Assembly (NCBI GenBank): GCA_018335895.1 | Contig: JAGXQU010000109.1 | Coordinates: 1-52,134 of the forward strand | Length of the DNA: 52,134 nt | Direction: 5' to 3' | DNA from: Hyphomicrobiales bacterium | Lineage (GTDB): Bacteria; Pseudomonadota; Alphaproteobacteria; Rhizobiales; Xanthobacteraceae | In this document: one piece after another, positions 34,817 through 43,591 of the stretch | Numbering within the stretch: position 1 is the first letter of the stretch | Layout: each line of letters starts with the position of its first letter | The notes under the pieces: generated by a model | What the model was told of the DNA's origin: nothing | Database searches by the model: none | The model's input: only the letters and a program-made list of their open reading frames with translations | Translations under genes and position numbers: made by a program

Positions 34817-35938
34817 ATGAACTCTGCGGACAAACCTAATATTGTTCTGGTTGGCGCTGGTCACGCGCATCTGCACACCATCAAACGAGTGCACAGTCTG
34901 ATTGAGCAAGGCGTCAACGTAACCGTAGTCTCGCCGGACAAATTTTGGTACTCCGGGCTCGCAACTGGAATGCTCGGTGGCATGTATTCTGCCGAGCTCG
35001 ATCAAGTAGACGTGGCCGCTCTTGTGCGATCGCGAGGCGCTTCGATAATAGCCGGCGCATTGCAATCCATCGATCATAAAATGAAATCCGTCATACTACA
35101 GGATGGAACCTGTGTTCCGTTCGATGTGCTTTCGCTCAATATCGGGAGCGCGTCTCGCCCTCTCCCAGGAGAAAACGAACGCTGCTATCAGGTGAAACCG
35201 ATCCGGCGCCTGTACGAACTGCGGCAGCGCCTAGAGAGGGAATTTGCGAGCCCGTCCGGAAAAGCACTCGACATAGCTGTTGCGGGCGGAGGCATTACAG
35301 CGTTCGAGATTGCCGGGAATGTGAAAGCTCTTGCGGAGAGATTCCAGCGCGCATGCAACGTGACAATTCTTTGCGGCTCACAACGTCCGCTGAGTGAATT
35401 AGCTGCAGCGGCCGCAGAACGCGTTATCAAAAACTTCTCTGACAGGGGAATTCGGCTATCCGCCACTGGGAAGATCGTGGAAATCGATGGCAGGGTTGCC
35501 AAGCTTCGCGACAATCATGAGATAAGTTTCGACTTTCTGGTCAATGCGACGGGCTTAATTGCCGACACGATCGGGAAGGATCTCGGAATTCCGCTCGATT
35601 CATCCGGCGGAATTCTGGTCGACGACACGCTTCGCTCACCGGAATACCAGAACATATTTGCGGTCGGAGACTGCGCTACCTTCGCGAGCAACCCCCTACC
35701 TAAAATTGGCGTTTATGCAATTCGCCAATCACCGATATTATTTCACAACATCCAGGCTATGATTAGTGGCGTATCTCTCCGGCAATTTGTGCCGCAAAAG
35801 CTCTATCTAAGTATCATCACACTCGGAGACGGAAACGGCCTCGCGACCCGTGGCAGCTGGTGGTATTTCGGACGTGCGGCTTTCCTTCTGAAAGACTGGA
35901 TCGATCGCCGCTTTCTTAGCAGCATTCAACCAACGTAA
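34817..35938 (+). CDS. FAD/NAD(P) oxidoreductase of the SelD-linked family (TIGR03169-like)
   Basis: 373 residues from the ATG at 34817 (GTG at 34784 possible). An NDH-2/sulfide-quinone-reductase-like flavoprotein: IVLVGAGHAHLHTIKRV is the FAD motif, with the GHAHL that marks the family often fused to selenophosphate synthetase. Then FWYSGLATGMLGGMY, LSLNIGSASRPLPG, IAVAGGGITAFEIAGNV (second nucleotide motif) and NIFAVGDCATF. No SelD domain follows here and no SelD gene is in the window. It ends 10 bp before the phosphorylase gene, so they are probably co-transcribed. The electron acceptor is unknown. Confidence 0.82.
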   Translation: MNSADKPNIVLVGAGHAHLHTIKRVHSLIEQGVNVTVVSPDKFWYSGLATGMLGGMYSAELDQVDVAALVRSRGASIIAGALQSIDHKMKSVILQDGTCVPFDVLSLNIGSASRPLPGENERCYQVKPIRRLYELRQRLEREFASPSGKALDIAVAGGGITAFEIAGNVKALAERFQRACNVTILCGSQRPLSELAAAAAERVIKNFSDRGIRLSATGKIVEIDGRVAKLRDNHEISFDFLVNATGLIADTIGKDLGIPLDSSGGILVDDTLRSPEYQNIFAVGDCATFASNPLPKIGVYAIRQSPILFHNIQAMISGVSLRQFVPQKLYLSIITLGDGNGLATRGSWWYFGRAAFLLKDWIDRRFLSSIQPT

Positions 35939-35948
35939 GGTCCACAAA

Positions 35949-36818
35949 ATGACACGGGCGGTTCTCGGTATCATCGGCGGATCTGGCATCTATGATTTGG
36001 CCTCGCTTCGCGACGCAGAAGTGCTGGATATTTCCACGCCGTGGGGTCCACCCTCGGATCACCTGCACCGCGGGAAAATCGGCAGCATCGAGATCGTGTT
36101 TCTCTCCCGGCACGGCAAGGGACATAGTATTCCTCCAAGCGATATAAACTATCGCGCGAACATCGATGCGCTAAAGCGCGCTGGCGTTACCGATCTGGTT
36201 TCTTTATCGGCGTGCGGTTCGTTTCGTGAGGAACTCGCTCCCGGAACATTCGTTCTCGCTGACCAGTTTGTCGATAGAACCTTCCGTCGGGAGACAAGCT
36301 TCTTCGGGCGGGGCGTCGTTGCACATGTCTCGATGGCGCATCCGGTAGGTCCGCGCCTCGCCGACCGTATTGAATCTGCGGCTAATGCGCAGAACATACC
36401 CTGCAAGCGAGGCGGAACTTATGTCTGTATCGAGGGTCCCCAATTCTCGACGCTTGCCGAAAGCCTTACCTATAAGGCAGCGGGCTACGATTTAATCGGA
36501 ATGACCAATATGCCGGAGGCAAAGCTCGCCCGCGAAGCAGAGATTACATATGCAACCGTCGGGATGGTGACCGATTACGACTCCTGGCACAGGTCAGGTC
36601 CAGTGGATATCAGTTCCATTCTTCGGGTTATGAAAACAAACACTGAATCCGCGATCAAACTTGTCGAACGTCTGGCGGCAGATTTTCCGAGCGAACACGA
36701 GGTGTGCCCGGTCGGCTCAGATAGGGCGCTCGACTTCGCCATTATTACAGCGCCCGACCGTCGCGATCCGGCTTTGGTGGCTAAACTTAGTGCCGTTGCG
36801 GGGCGGGTGCTTCGCTAA
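35949..36818 (+). CDS. mtnP: S-methyl-5'-thioadenosine phosphorylase (PNP family)
   Basis: 289-residue trimeric-type nucleoside phosphorylase. Phosphate-binding and family motifs: LGIIGGSGIYDL at the N-terminus, FLSRHGKGHSIPPSDINYRA, the base-binding region YVCIEGPQFSTLAES, and GMTNMPEAKLAREAEI. It cleaves MTA, or 5'-deoxyadenosine analogues, with phosphate to adenine and 5-substituted ribose-1-phosphate. No other methionine-salvage gene is present; instead it lies in a radical-SAM module, where it could process 5'-deoxyadenosine by-product or a 5'-modified nucleoside product. It begins 10 bp after the flavoprotein. Confidence 0.87.
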   Translation: MTRAVLGIIGGSGIYDLASLRDAEVLDISTPWGPPSDHLHRGKIGSIEIVFLSRHGKGHSIPPSDINYRANIDALKRAGVTDLVSLSACGSFREELAPGTFVLADQFVDRTFRRETSFFGRGVVAHVSMAHPVGPRLADRIESAANAQNIPCKRGGTYVCIEGPQFSTLAESLTYKAAGYDLIGMTNMPEAKLAREAEITYATVGMVTDYDSWHRSGPVDISSILRVMKTNTESAIKLVERLAADFPSEHEVCPVGSDRALDFAIITAPDRRDPALVAKLSAVAGRVLR

Positions 36819-36850
36819 AGTGTGAGCCAGCAACCGCTGCGGAGCGATCA

Positions 36851-37534
36851 CTACAGGCGATAGGGCTGATAGCCGTATTCCACGGCCAAGCGATCGGCGT
36901 CCACGCCAAGAAAAAACTTGATCCGCAGTCGCCACATCAAAAGGACAGTAGCGAGAAGTCCACCGCGTTCCCAGCGTCTACCTGAAGTTATCACTTGTTG
37001 CGAAAGACACTCAGGCCGGCACTCTCGCTTCAGCAACTTCGAAATCGCGACATCTTCCATGAGCGCAATATCTGGAAATCCGCCCACCTTCTCGAAAGCC
37101 ACGCGCTGGACGAATAGCGCCTGATCGCCCGTAGCAATACCGGTCAGCCGGGAGCGGAGATTCATCAACCGCGAGATGAGCCGCAGCGCCATCCCGGCCG
37201 GTTCGATACGAATATCAAACCGGCCCCAGGCTCGCTTGGAGAGTGCCCGCCTGATCGCATCACAGGCATTTAGAGGCAGCTCAGTATCGGCATGTAAGAA
37301 CAGTAGAATGTCGCCTTTGGCCGCCGCTGCACCAGCATTCATCTGACGCGAACGTCCTCGCGGCGCCGATAAAATTCGCTCCACCCGCCCGGCCGCTTCC
37401 GCGATCGTGTCATCCGTACTTCCACCGTCAACGAGTACTATCTCGGTTCCGGCGGCCCTGAGGGGCTGAAGTTTCGCGAGAAAGGCCGCAAGGCCGGCGC
37501 CTTCGTTCAGGACTGGAACTATGATCGAAATCAT
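36851..37534 (-). CDS. TIGR04283-type family 2 glycosyltransferase
   Basis: 227-residue GT-A enzyme. ISIIVPVLNEGAGLAAFL opens the fold; IVLVDGGSTDDTIAEA, GRSRQMNAGAAAAKGDILLF and LHADTELP hold the nucleotide and metal sites; GIATGDQALFVQR and FPDIALMEDVAISKLLKR form the acceptor side. These are the marks of TIGR04283, the partner of TIGR04282 in arsenosugar-type clusters. It is convergent with the phosphorylase and divergent from the radical-SAM fusion. Donor and acceptor unknown. Confidence 0.88.
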   Translation of the reverse strand: MISIIVPVLNEGAGLAAFLAKLQPLRAAGTEIVLVDGGSTDDTIAEAAGRVERILSAPRGRSRQMNAGAAAAKGDILLFLHADTELPLNACDAIRRALSKRAWGRFDIRIEPAGMALRLISRLMNLRSRLTGIATGDQALFVQRVAFEKVGGFPDIALMEDVAISKLLKRECRPECLSQQVITSGRRWERGGLLATVLLMWRLRIKFFLGVDADRLAVEYGYQPYRL

Positions 37535-37726
37535 TCGCTCAAATACTTTGACACCTTTTCGGCGGCTTATTCCGGCACATTAGCACAATACGCCTACGAT
37601 CCTGATACCCGGTACGTTACAGCGGGAAAAACATATTTTGTTTTATTCCGAACTCGATTGGATCGAGCGGCGGAGGAAAATACAATTGCCGCCACGAGGA
37701 AGTTATAGCGCAATTCCAGAGGACCA

Positions 37727-39637
37727 ATGAACTTTCATACAACGATCGTACGGCCGCTAAAGTTTGACTCACCATTTCTGGTGTTCGGAGGGCCTTACTC
37801 CAACCTTGAAGCGCTCGAATCGATGCTCCTCGAAGCCGATCGGCTTGGCATTCCTCCAAGTAGCGTCGTGTGTACCGGAGATGTCATCGCGTACTGCGCC
37901 GACGCTTTCGCCTGTGTCAAAAAAATCCGCTCTACCGGCATGCATGTCATCATGGGAAACTGTGAAGAAAGCCTCGCGCTCTCTGCCGAAGATTGCGGTT
38001 GCGGATTTATGCCCGGAAGCGCGTGCGACAAGCTTTCCGCTGCGTGGTTCGAACATGCAAGCCGCACAATCGACGCGGAAGCGCGAGCATGGATGGCGGC
38101 GCTGCCTCGAACGCTCTCCATTGAGACCGGCGGAATGGAGTTAGCCGTTATCCACGGGGGAGCGACGCGCATAAATCGCTTTATATTTGGATCGACAAAC
38201 ACACAGCAAAAAGCGGCGGACATCGATCACCTGGCCGTGAATGGTGTCATAGGCGGCCATTGCGGAATCCCGTTTACACAAAAGATCGGCGATCGCTTCT
38301 GGCACAATGCAGGTACCATCGGTGTTCCAGCCAATGACGGCACACCGCGTGTATGGTTCAGCATTTTTACGCCTCAAGCCAATGGCCTTCGAATCGAGCA
38401 CCGTGCGCTAGAGTACGATCACCAAACCGCCGCGAAGAAAATGCACGCGGCCGGACTTCCTGCTGAATATGCGGACTCGCTTGCGACTGGGCTTTGGCCG
38501 AACTGCGATGTGCTTCCCTATAAGGAAATTACGGAGCGAGGCGTGGCACTTCAATCAGGCTCCTGCTTTGTGGAAACGCGAAATTCCGAACGGAACGAGC
38601 CACGCAGAGTAAAGCCGGTCACTCAGCTCTTATGGCCAATCGGCGCACGCGATAATCGAACACGATTAGCGGAGGAGAAATTTTCCAATGCACGAACGAC
38701 GGCGGATGGTGAGCCGCGTGCAAGCGTCGCTCTGAAAACGCTCAATACCCTTTGGGTAAACACGGGAACGCTGTGCAACATCGCCTGTAAAAACTGCTAC
38801 ATTGAATCGAACCCGCGTAACGACCGGCTCGCCTATATCTCGTGCGATGAAGTAAAGGCCTACCTCGATGAAATCGAACGAGAATCATTAGGAACCGCAG
38901 AGATCGGCTTCACCGGAGGTGAGCCGTTCATGAATCCCCAATTCCTCGATATGCTCGAGGAAGTGCTCTTACGAGGTTATCGGGCACTTGTACTCACGAA
39001 TGCCATGAAGCCGATGCAGCGGTTCAAGACCAGACTCCTTGAGATGAACGAGCGATACTCAAAGTTACTTTCGCTCAGAATTTCGCTCGACCACTATTCG
39101 CAGGATCGTCACGAGGAAGAACGAGGTGTAGGTACATTTCGTTCTACTCTTGATGGAATGAAATGGGCGTCGCAGAACGGCTTTGGTTTATCTGCAGCTG
39201 GCCGGACGATGTGGAACGAACAAGAGCAGACCTCCAGGGCAGGTTTTGCGAAATTGTTTGACGACGAAAGTATCGCCATAGACGCTTGGAATCCCGCAAC
39301 GCTCGTCCTCTTTCCAGAAATGGACGAGTCAGTCGATGTGCCTGAGGTAACTACTAAATGCTGGAGCATACTCGATAAGTCGCCCGAAATGTTGATGTGC
39401 TCCGCATCAAGAATGGTCGTCAAGCGAAAAGGAGCGGAGAAACCGGTGGTACTCGCCTGCACGCTTATCGCATACGATCCCCAGTTTGAGTTGGGATCAA
39501 CGCTGCGCGAAGCCTCGGCGGATGTCTATCTTAATCATCCGCATTGCTCGCGATTCTGCGTTCTAGGTGGCGCATCCTGTAGTCCGAGCAAGACTTCACC
39601 GTCCACGGCGGTGCATGCTCACGTAGCGGCCGATTGA
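37727..39637 (+). CDS. Metallophosphoesterase / radical SAM fusion protein
   Basis: 636 residues. Residues 1-255 are a calcineurin-like phosphoesterase with VCTGDVIAYCAD, MGNCEES and VIHGGATRI, but the usual first DxH motif is FGGPYSN and the GHxH motif is GGHCGIPF, so part of the dinuclear metal site is lost. Residues about 335-560 are a radical SAM core: C350, C354 and C357 in TLCNIACKNCYIES bind the 4Fe-4S cluster, followed by IGFTGGEPFMNP. A C-terminal cysteine set (HPHCSRFCVLGGASCS, plus VTTKCWSI, MLMCSAS and VVLACTL) could hold an auxiliary cluster. It is not the ordinary ArsS layout. It probably makes a modified nucleoside or sugar and dephosphorylates it, with the neighbouring phosphorylase and glycosyltransferases; this is inference. 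Confidence 0.85.
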   Translation: MNFHTTIVRPLKFDSPFLVFGGPYSNLEALESMLLEADRLGIPPSSVVCTGDVIAYCADAFACVKKIRSTGMHVIMGNCEESLALSAEDCGCGFMPGSACDKLSAAWFEHASRTIDAEARAWMAALPRTLSIETGGMELAVIHGGATRINRFIFGSTNTQQKAADIDHLAVNGVIGGHCGIPFTQKIGDRFWHNAGTIGVPANDGTPRVWFSIFTPQANGLRIEHRALEYDHQTAAKKMHAAGLPAEYADSLATGLWPNCDVLPYKEITERGVALQSGSCFVETRNSERNEPRRVKPVTQLLWPIGARDNRTRLAEEKFSNARTTADGEPRASVALKTLNTLWVNTGTLCNIACKNCYIESNPRNDRLAYISCDEVKAYLDEIERESLGTAEIGFTGGEPFMNPQFLDMLEEVLLRGYRALVLTNAMKPMQRFKTRLLEMNERYSKLLSLRISLDHYSQDRHEEERGVGTFRSTLDGMKWASQNGFGLSAAGRTMWNEQEQTSRAGFAKLFDDESIAIDAWNPATLVLFPEMDESVDVPEVTTKCWSILDKSPEMLMCSASRMVVKRKGAEKPVVLACTLIAYDPQFELGSTLREASADVYLNHPHCSRFCVLGGASCSPSKTSPSTAVHAHVAAD

Positions 39638-39911
39638 TCGGTCTAACGATTTGCGCAAGCTAGACGCATCCGGCGTCGTAGTATTTGATAGAAGCACGCC
39701 ATGCTGTGAGGCGCTGGAAAAAGCACGACAGCAACGATCGGGCTCGCCGGATCATGCCAAGGCAGAGCCTGAAGTTGCGTAGGCTTTTGAACTATCGCGC
39801 CCAACGAATCGTGTTTGCCGAAGAATCTAACTAGATTGAAATCGGCCAACAACCTTGTTGGAATGTTTTGTCGGAATGAATTCTGACGACAACGCTAACT
39901 TACTGAATATA

Positions 39912-40053
39912 TTGGCGACCCCGGCAGGAATCGAACCTGCGACCAACAGCTTAGAAGTTGTTAGAAAACTCAATGATTTCAACGCCCATTCCGACAAAAC
40001 TTCCATTCGGACAGTGTTGTCTAATAAAACGAAAATTCAGTTTGTCGGAATGG
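39912..40053 (+). repeat. 142-bp repeat, copy 2
   Basis: Same structure as copy 1: tRNA-Arg(UCU) 3' half on the minus strand at 39913-39957, then a diverged middle, then arms TTCCGACAAA (39989-39998) and TTTGTCGGAA (40041-40050) at identical offsets. It separates the radical-SAM module from the copper/sulfide module. The stretch 39638-39911 before it has no convincing gene. Confidence 0.85.
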
Positions 40054-40166
40054 TCATAGAGCAAGGCGCACGCACAATCGCGCCGTAAATTTGAGATGAG
40101 ATTGATCTACGTCAACTCGAGGCTGCCCTAGAAGCGCTAAAGTAGATGCCAAAGTAGAAAAATCGC

Positions 40167-41624
40167 ATGTTAACGAGACGCGCATTCATTTCTAGTGCGG
40201 TGATCGGATCATCGAACGCCCTTCTCACTGCAAAATGGGCATTCGGAAAATCCAAACCGTTCGAACGCAGCCTCCCAATCCCGCCGCTAATCGACGCTCG
40301 TTCAGTCGCTAACAAGATTGGTCTTATCGCGGCTGAAGGACGACACAAATTCTTCCCAAATCAGCCAACTGCAACCTCGGGTTACTCTGGTGCAATTCTT
40401 GGCCCAACGCTTCGTTTCCATAAGGGGGACGAGATAGCAGTCACAGTCGAGAACAAACTTGAACGACATACAACTGTTCATTGGCATGGCTTATTGATTC
40501 CGAGTATCTCTGATGGAGGGCCTCACAATCCAATTGCTCCGGGTACTTCCTGGCGGACGACACTGAAGATCGACCAACCGGAAAGCACAGCCTGGTTCCA
40601 TCCGCATCCGCACGGTGACACAGCACGGCAGGTCTATTCTGGGCTTGCAGGAATGGTGTTGCTCGATGATGGGTCAAGTGAGCGACTAGGTTTGCCGCGA
40701 ACATACGGGGTCGATGACATTCCGTTGTTACTGCAAGAGCGGCAGTTCAACTCAAACGGCAGCCTACGCTACGACGACGGCCCCCAGACAACAATGCTCG
40801 GCGCGCGGGGAGATACAGTTATTGTGAATGGAGCCATTGCCCCGGTCGCCCGCGTACCCGTGGGATTGGTTCGGCTGCGACTATTGAATGGTTCGAACGC
40901 AAGAAATTATGATCTGTCCTTCAGTGATACGAGAGCATTTCACGTAATCGCATCTGATGGGGGCTATCTCCCCTCTCCAGTACGACGTACTCGTCTAATA
41001 ATATCGCCCGGCGAGCGCTTCGAGGTGTTGGTCGATTTTTCCGATGCTCGGTCTGTCATACTTGAAACAGGGGCTGATCAGTTTATTCCCATGATGGGCA
41101 TGATGTCAGGAGACGTCAGCGGAGCAGCGCAAATTATTAAATTTGAACCCGATCCTACTAAAGTTTCTAAGGTGCACTCAATTCCTGCAAAACTATCAAC
41201 AATGTCGGATATCGGAAGAGTCGATGGCCTGAGGCGGCGCCAATTCGTGTTGAACGATCATATGATGGGAATGATGGGCATGCGATTCAGGAACCGTGGT
41301 CTTGCCATCAATGGAAGCCCGTACGACATAAACCGGATCGACACTACCGTTTCGCTGGGCAGCAGCGAGATCTGGGAAGTTGAATCAGGAATGATGGCTC
41401 ACCCATTCCACATCCACGGAGTTCAGTTCAGAATTCTCTCAATCGACGGGAGGCGACCACCAATGCATCTGCAAGGCTACAAAGATACAGTATTGGTGCT
41501 CGGGTCAGCTGAAATTCTCGTTCCCTTTACCCAGCGCGCGACTCGAGAACATCCCTTCATGTATCACTGCCATATCCTTGAACACGAGGATGCCGGTATG
41601 ATGGGACAATATGTTGCGACGTAG
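40167..41624 (+). CDS. Multicopper oxidase, Tat-exported (CueO/FtsP-like)
   Basis: 485 residues, three cupredoxin domains. The N-terminus has a Tat signal (TRRAFISSAVIG). All copper motifs are intact: HWHGLLIP (about residue 105), WFHPHPHGDTA, HPFHIHGVQF and the type-1 site HCHILEHEDAGMM with Cys, His and axial Met. Met-rich stretches (MMGMMSGD and MMGMMGMRF) suggest a cuprous oxidase role in periplasmic copper resistance. It stands alone on the plus strand between repeat copy 2 and the sulfide genes. No ribosome site or copper regulator is evident. Confidence 0.9.
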   Translation: MLTRRAFISSAVIGSSNALLTAKWAFGKSKPFERSLPIPPLIDARSVANKIGLIAAEGRHKFFPNQPTATSGYSGAILGPTLRFHKGDEIAVTVENKLERHTTVHWHGLLIPSISDGGPHNPIAPGTSWRTTLKIDQPESTAWFHPHPHGDTARQVYSGLAGMVLLDDGSSERLGLPRTYGVDDIPLLLQERQFNSNGSLRYDDGPQTTMLGARGDTVIVNGAIAPVARVPVGLVRLRLLNGSNARNYDLSFSDTRAFHVIASDGGYLPSPVRRTRLIISPGERFEVLVDFSDARSVILETGADQFIPMMGMMSGDVSGAAQIIKFEPDPTKVSKVHSIPAKLSTMSDIGRVDGLRRRQFVLNDHMMGMMGMRFRNRGLAINGSPYDINRIDTTVSLGSSEIWEVESGMMAHPFHIHGVQFRILSIDGRRPPMHLQGYKDTVLVLGSAEILVPFTQRATREHPFMYHCHILEHEDAGMMGQYVAT

Positions 41625-41731
41625 GGGGCCGATTGTTTCGACATTTACTAAACAATCAATAGTTTGATGACCGGTTCAAATCGATTGATTTCGGACTGAT
41701 TGATAATCGCTCTGGCGAGTGTCAAAGTCTG

Positions 41732-42607
41732 TTACTGCGCCATTTTTATCGGCACCTTCAGATAGTGCACACCATTCGATTCCGCCGGCGGAAACTTTCC
41801 GGCACGGATGTTCACCTGGATCGAGGGCAGCAGGAGCAATGGCGCGGCAAGGGTCGCATCGCGCGCTTTGCGCATCTCGACAAAGTCGCTTTCATCCACG
41901 CCTTCATGTACGTGAATATTGCGGGCTCTCGCCTCGCCGACCGTGGTTTCCCATGCATAGTGATCGCGTCCGGGTGCCTTGTAATCGTGGCACATGAACA
42001 ACCGGGTTTCAGGCGGCAATGCCAGAATTCGCTGGATCGAGCGGTAGAGTGCGTTCGCGTCGCCGCCGGGAAAGTCGGCACGTGCAGTACCATAGTCAGG
42101 CATAAACATCGTATCGCCTACGAACACCGCATCCCCAATCTTGTAGGAAACGCAAGCCGGCGTGTGGCCTGGAGTAAAAATGACTTCACCCTCAAGTTTT
42201 CCGATCGCAAAGCGTTCTCCATCTTTGAATAGGTGATCGAACTCCGATCCATCACCCGAAATATCCGTTGCATTGAAGACAGGGCGGAAGATGCGCTGCA
42301 CATCACGAATGTGCTCACCAATAGAAACTTTGGCTCCCGTCTTGAGCTTGATGTAAGGCGCGCCAGATAAATGATCGGCGTGTGCGTGGGTTTCCAGCAC
42401 CTGCGCGATCTTTACGCCGTTCTTTTCGGCTTCAGCAAGAATTTCGTCCGGCGAAGAGAAAGCCGCCTTGCCGCTTCGGAAATCGTAGTCGAGAACGGGA
42501 TCGATTACGGCACCCTGCATGGTCGCAGGATCCCACACGAGATAACTCACCGTATTCGTTGCCTCGTCGAAAAAGGCTTTAATTCCAACTGTTTGCTTAG
42601 CCGTCAT
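41732..42607 (-). CDS. MBL-fold hydrolase, persulfide dioxygenase-like (Blh type)
   Basis: 291 residues of the metallo-beta-lactamase fold. Metal ligands: ETHAHADHLSG, FTPGHTPACVSY, VFVGDTMFMPDYGTAR and LFMCHDY. The arrangement matches the ETHE1/Blh group, which oxidises glutathione persulfide or acts on related sulfur species and is often controlled by BigR. It is divergent from the ArsR-family gene with a shared palindromic control region. In Agrobacterium and Xylella the same pairing handles sulfide toxicity. Confidence 0.87.
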   Translation of the reverse strand: MTAKQTVGIKAFFDEATNTVSYLVWDPATMQGAVIDPVLDYDFRSGKAAFSSPDEILAEAEKNGVKIAQVLETHAHADHLSGAPYIKLKTGAKVSIGEHIRDVQRIFRPVFNATDISGDGSEFDHLFKDGERFAIGKLEGEVIFTPGHTPACVSYKIGDAVFVGDTMFMPDYGTARADFPGGDANALYRSIQRILALPPETRLFMCHDYKAPGRDHYAWETTVGEARARNIHVHEGVDESDFVEMRKARDATLAAPLLLLPSIQVNIRAGKFPPAESNGVHYLKVPIKMAQ

Positions 42608-42646
42608 AGCAGGCTCCTACATCATCTTTATCTGCTGTCTTGACTT

Positions 42647-42685
42647 ATATATTAGATTACTCTAATTTAGCAATATCTAATATAT
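42647..42685. promoter_or_regulatory. BigR/SqrR-type operator between divergent genes
   Basis: Inner palindrome ATTAGA-TTAC-TCTAAT (42651-42666) and an outer pair ATATATTAGA (42647-42656) / TCTAATATAT (42676-42685) share half-sites. The layout fits the AT-rich BigR box seen in Rhizobiales and Xylella. It covers the promoter of both the hydrolase and the regulator. Confidence 0.75.
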
Positions 42686-42695
42686 GGAGCATTGG

Positions 42696-43025
42696 ATGCC
42701 CCAGGTAACAATAAAGAATAGAGCCGACGTCGGCATTGCCAGTCTCGCGCGCAAAGCAGGCGATGCTGCCCAATTGCTAAAGCTGCTGGCCAACGAAAAC
42801 CGGCTGCAAATTCTTTGTCAGCTTGCGATCTCTCGCGAAGTCTCGGTGGGAGAGCTTGCGGATGAAGTCGGGCTGAGCCAATCGGCACTCTCTCAGCACC
42901 TTGCGAAAATGCGCGACGAAAGTTTGCTTGCCACTCGACGCGAAGGACAAACCGTCTTCTACCGAATTTCCGACCCCAATGCGGCACGCGTGCTTGCGCT
43001 GCTGAAGGACATTTACTGCCCGTAA
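42696..43025 (+). CDS. bigR: ArsR-family regulator, BigR/SqrR-like persulfide sensor
   Basis: 109 residues from the ATG at 42696 (GGAG at good spacing); an ATG at 42684 would begin inside the operator. Winged helix with VGELADEVGLSQSALSQHLAKM as recognition part. Two cysteines, in LQILCQL and at the C-terminus in DIYCP, occupy the places of the Cys pair that forms a tetrasulfide in BigR and SqrR. The metal ligands of arsenic-sensing ArsR (CxCxxC type) are absent. It likely represses its own operon and the divergent hydrolase, releasing DNA on persulfide. Confidence 0.82.
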   Translation: MPQVTIKNRADVGIASLARKAGDAAQLLKLLANENRLQILCQLAISREVSVGELADEVGLSQSALSQHLAKMRDESLLATRREGQTVFYRISDPNAARVLALLKDIYCP

Positions 43026-43050
43026 CAGATCAGTTTGAAGGAACCGAAGA

Positions 43051-43584
43051 ATGTCGAAATTGAAATCAATATCTCCGGATCGCGCAGCGGTGTTGATGCG
43101 ATCGGGCGCAGTTCTCATAGATATCCGCGAGGCCGATGAACACGCGCGCGAAAATATTCCCGGCGCGCGCCACCATTCGTTGACCCGGATCGATTCCGAG
43201 AGTCCGGTACGTAGCGGTGATGAGGTCGTCATCTTTCACTGCAAGTCCGGAGCGCGCACACAGGGAAATTCTCCCAAACTTGGCGCCGCGGCACAAAACT
43301 GCGAAGCCTATATTCTCGAAGGCGGATTGAACGCCTGGAAGAAAGCGGGGCTGCCCGTTACGCTAGACCACGCCCAGCCGATTGACATCATGCGCCAGGT
43401 TCAGATCGCAGCCGGAAGTCTTGTTCTGGTTGGCGTGGTGCTCGGCGCGGCAATAACTCCTGCTTTCTATGCTTTATCCGGCGTTGTCGGCGCCGGCTTA
43501 CTGTTCGCCGGTGTCAGCGGCTTCTGCGGGCTGGCACGGGTTCTTGGAATGATGCCGTGGAACCGGAGCGCGCGGACTTCGTGA
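43051..43584 (+). CDS. Rhodanese-DUF2892 membrane protein
   Basis: 177 residues. A rhodanese domain (about 1-105) has the CDC25-like start VLIDIREADEHARENIPGA and active-site loop HCKSGARTQG with the catalytic Cys, then GGLNAWKKAGLPV. Two membrane segments of DUF2892 follow (SLVLVGVVLGAAITPAF and VVGAGLLFAGVSGFCG). It transfers sulfane sulfur, probably at the inner membrane face. Ribosome site GAAGGAA; 25 bp after the regulator. Confidence 0.88.
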   Translation: MSKLKSISPDRAAVLMRSGAVLIDIREADEHARENIPGARHHSLTRIDSESPVRSGDEVVIFHCKSGARTQGNSPKLGAAAQNCEAYILEGGLNAWKKAGLPVTLDHAQPIDIMRQVQIAAGSLVLVGVVLGAAITPAFYALSGVVGAGLLFAGVSGFCGLARVLGMMPWNRSARTS

Positions 43585-43591
43585 AACGCAA

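Noticed and set aside
37727-39637. Naming the radical SAM fusion arsS
   Set aside because: The cysteine motif context and the fused phosphoesterase differ from ArsS, and no ArsM is present.
39643-39852. 69-codon minus-strand frame before repeat copy 2
   Set aside because: No ribosome site, no recognisable motif and no conservation evidence.
42696-43025. Arsenic-sensing ArsR, which would support an arsenic island
   Set aside because: It lacks the arsenic-binding cysteine cluster and instead has the BigR/SqrR cysteine pair and a sulfide-type operon.
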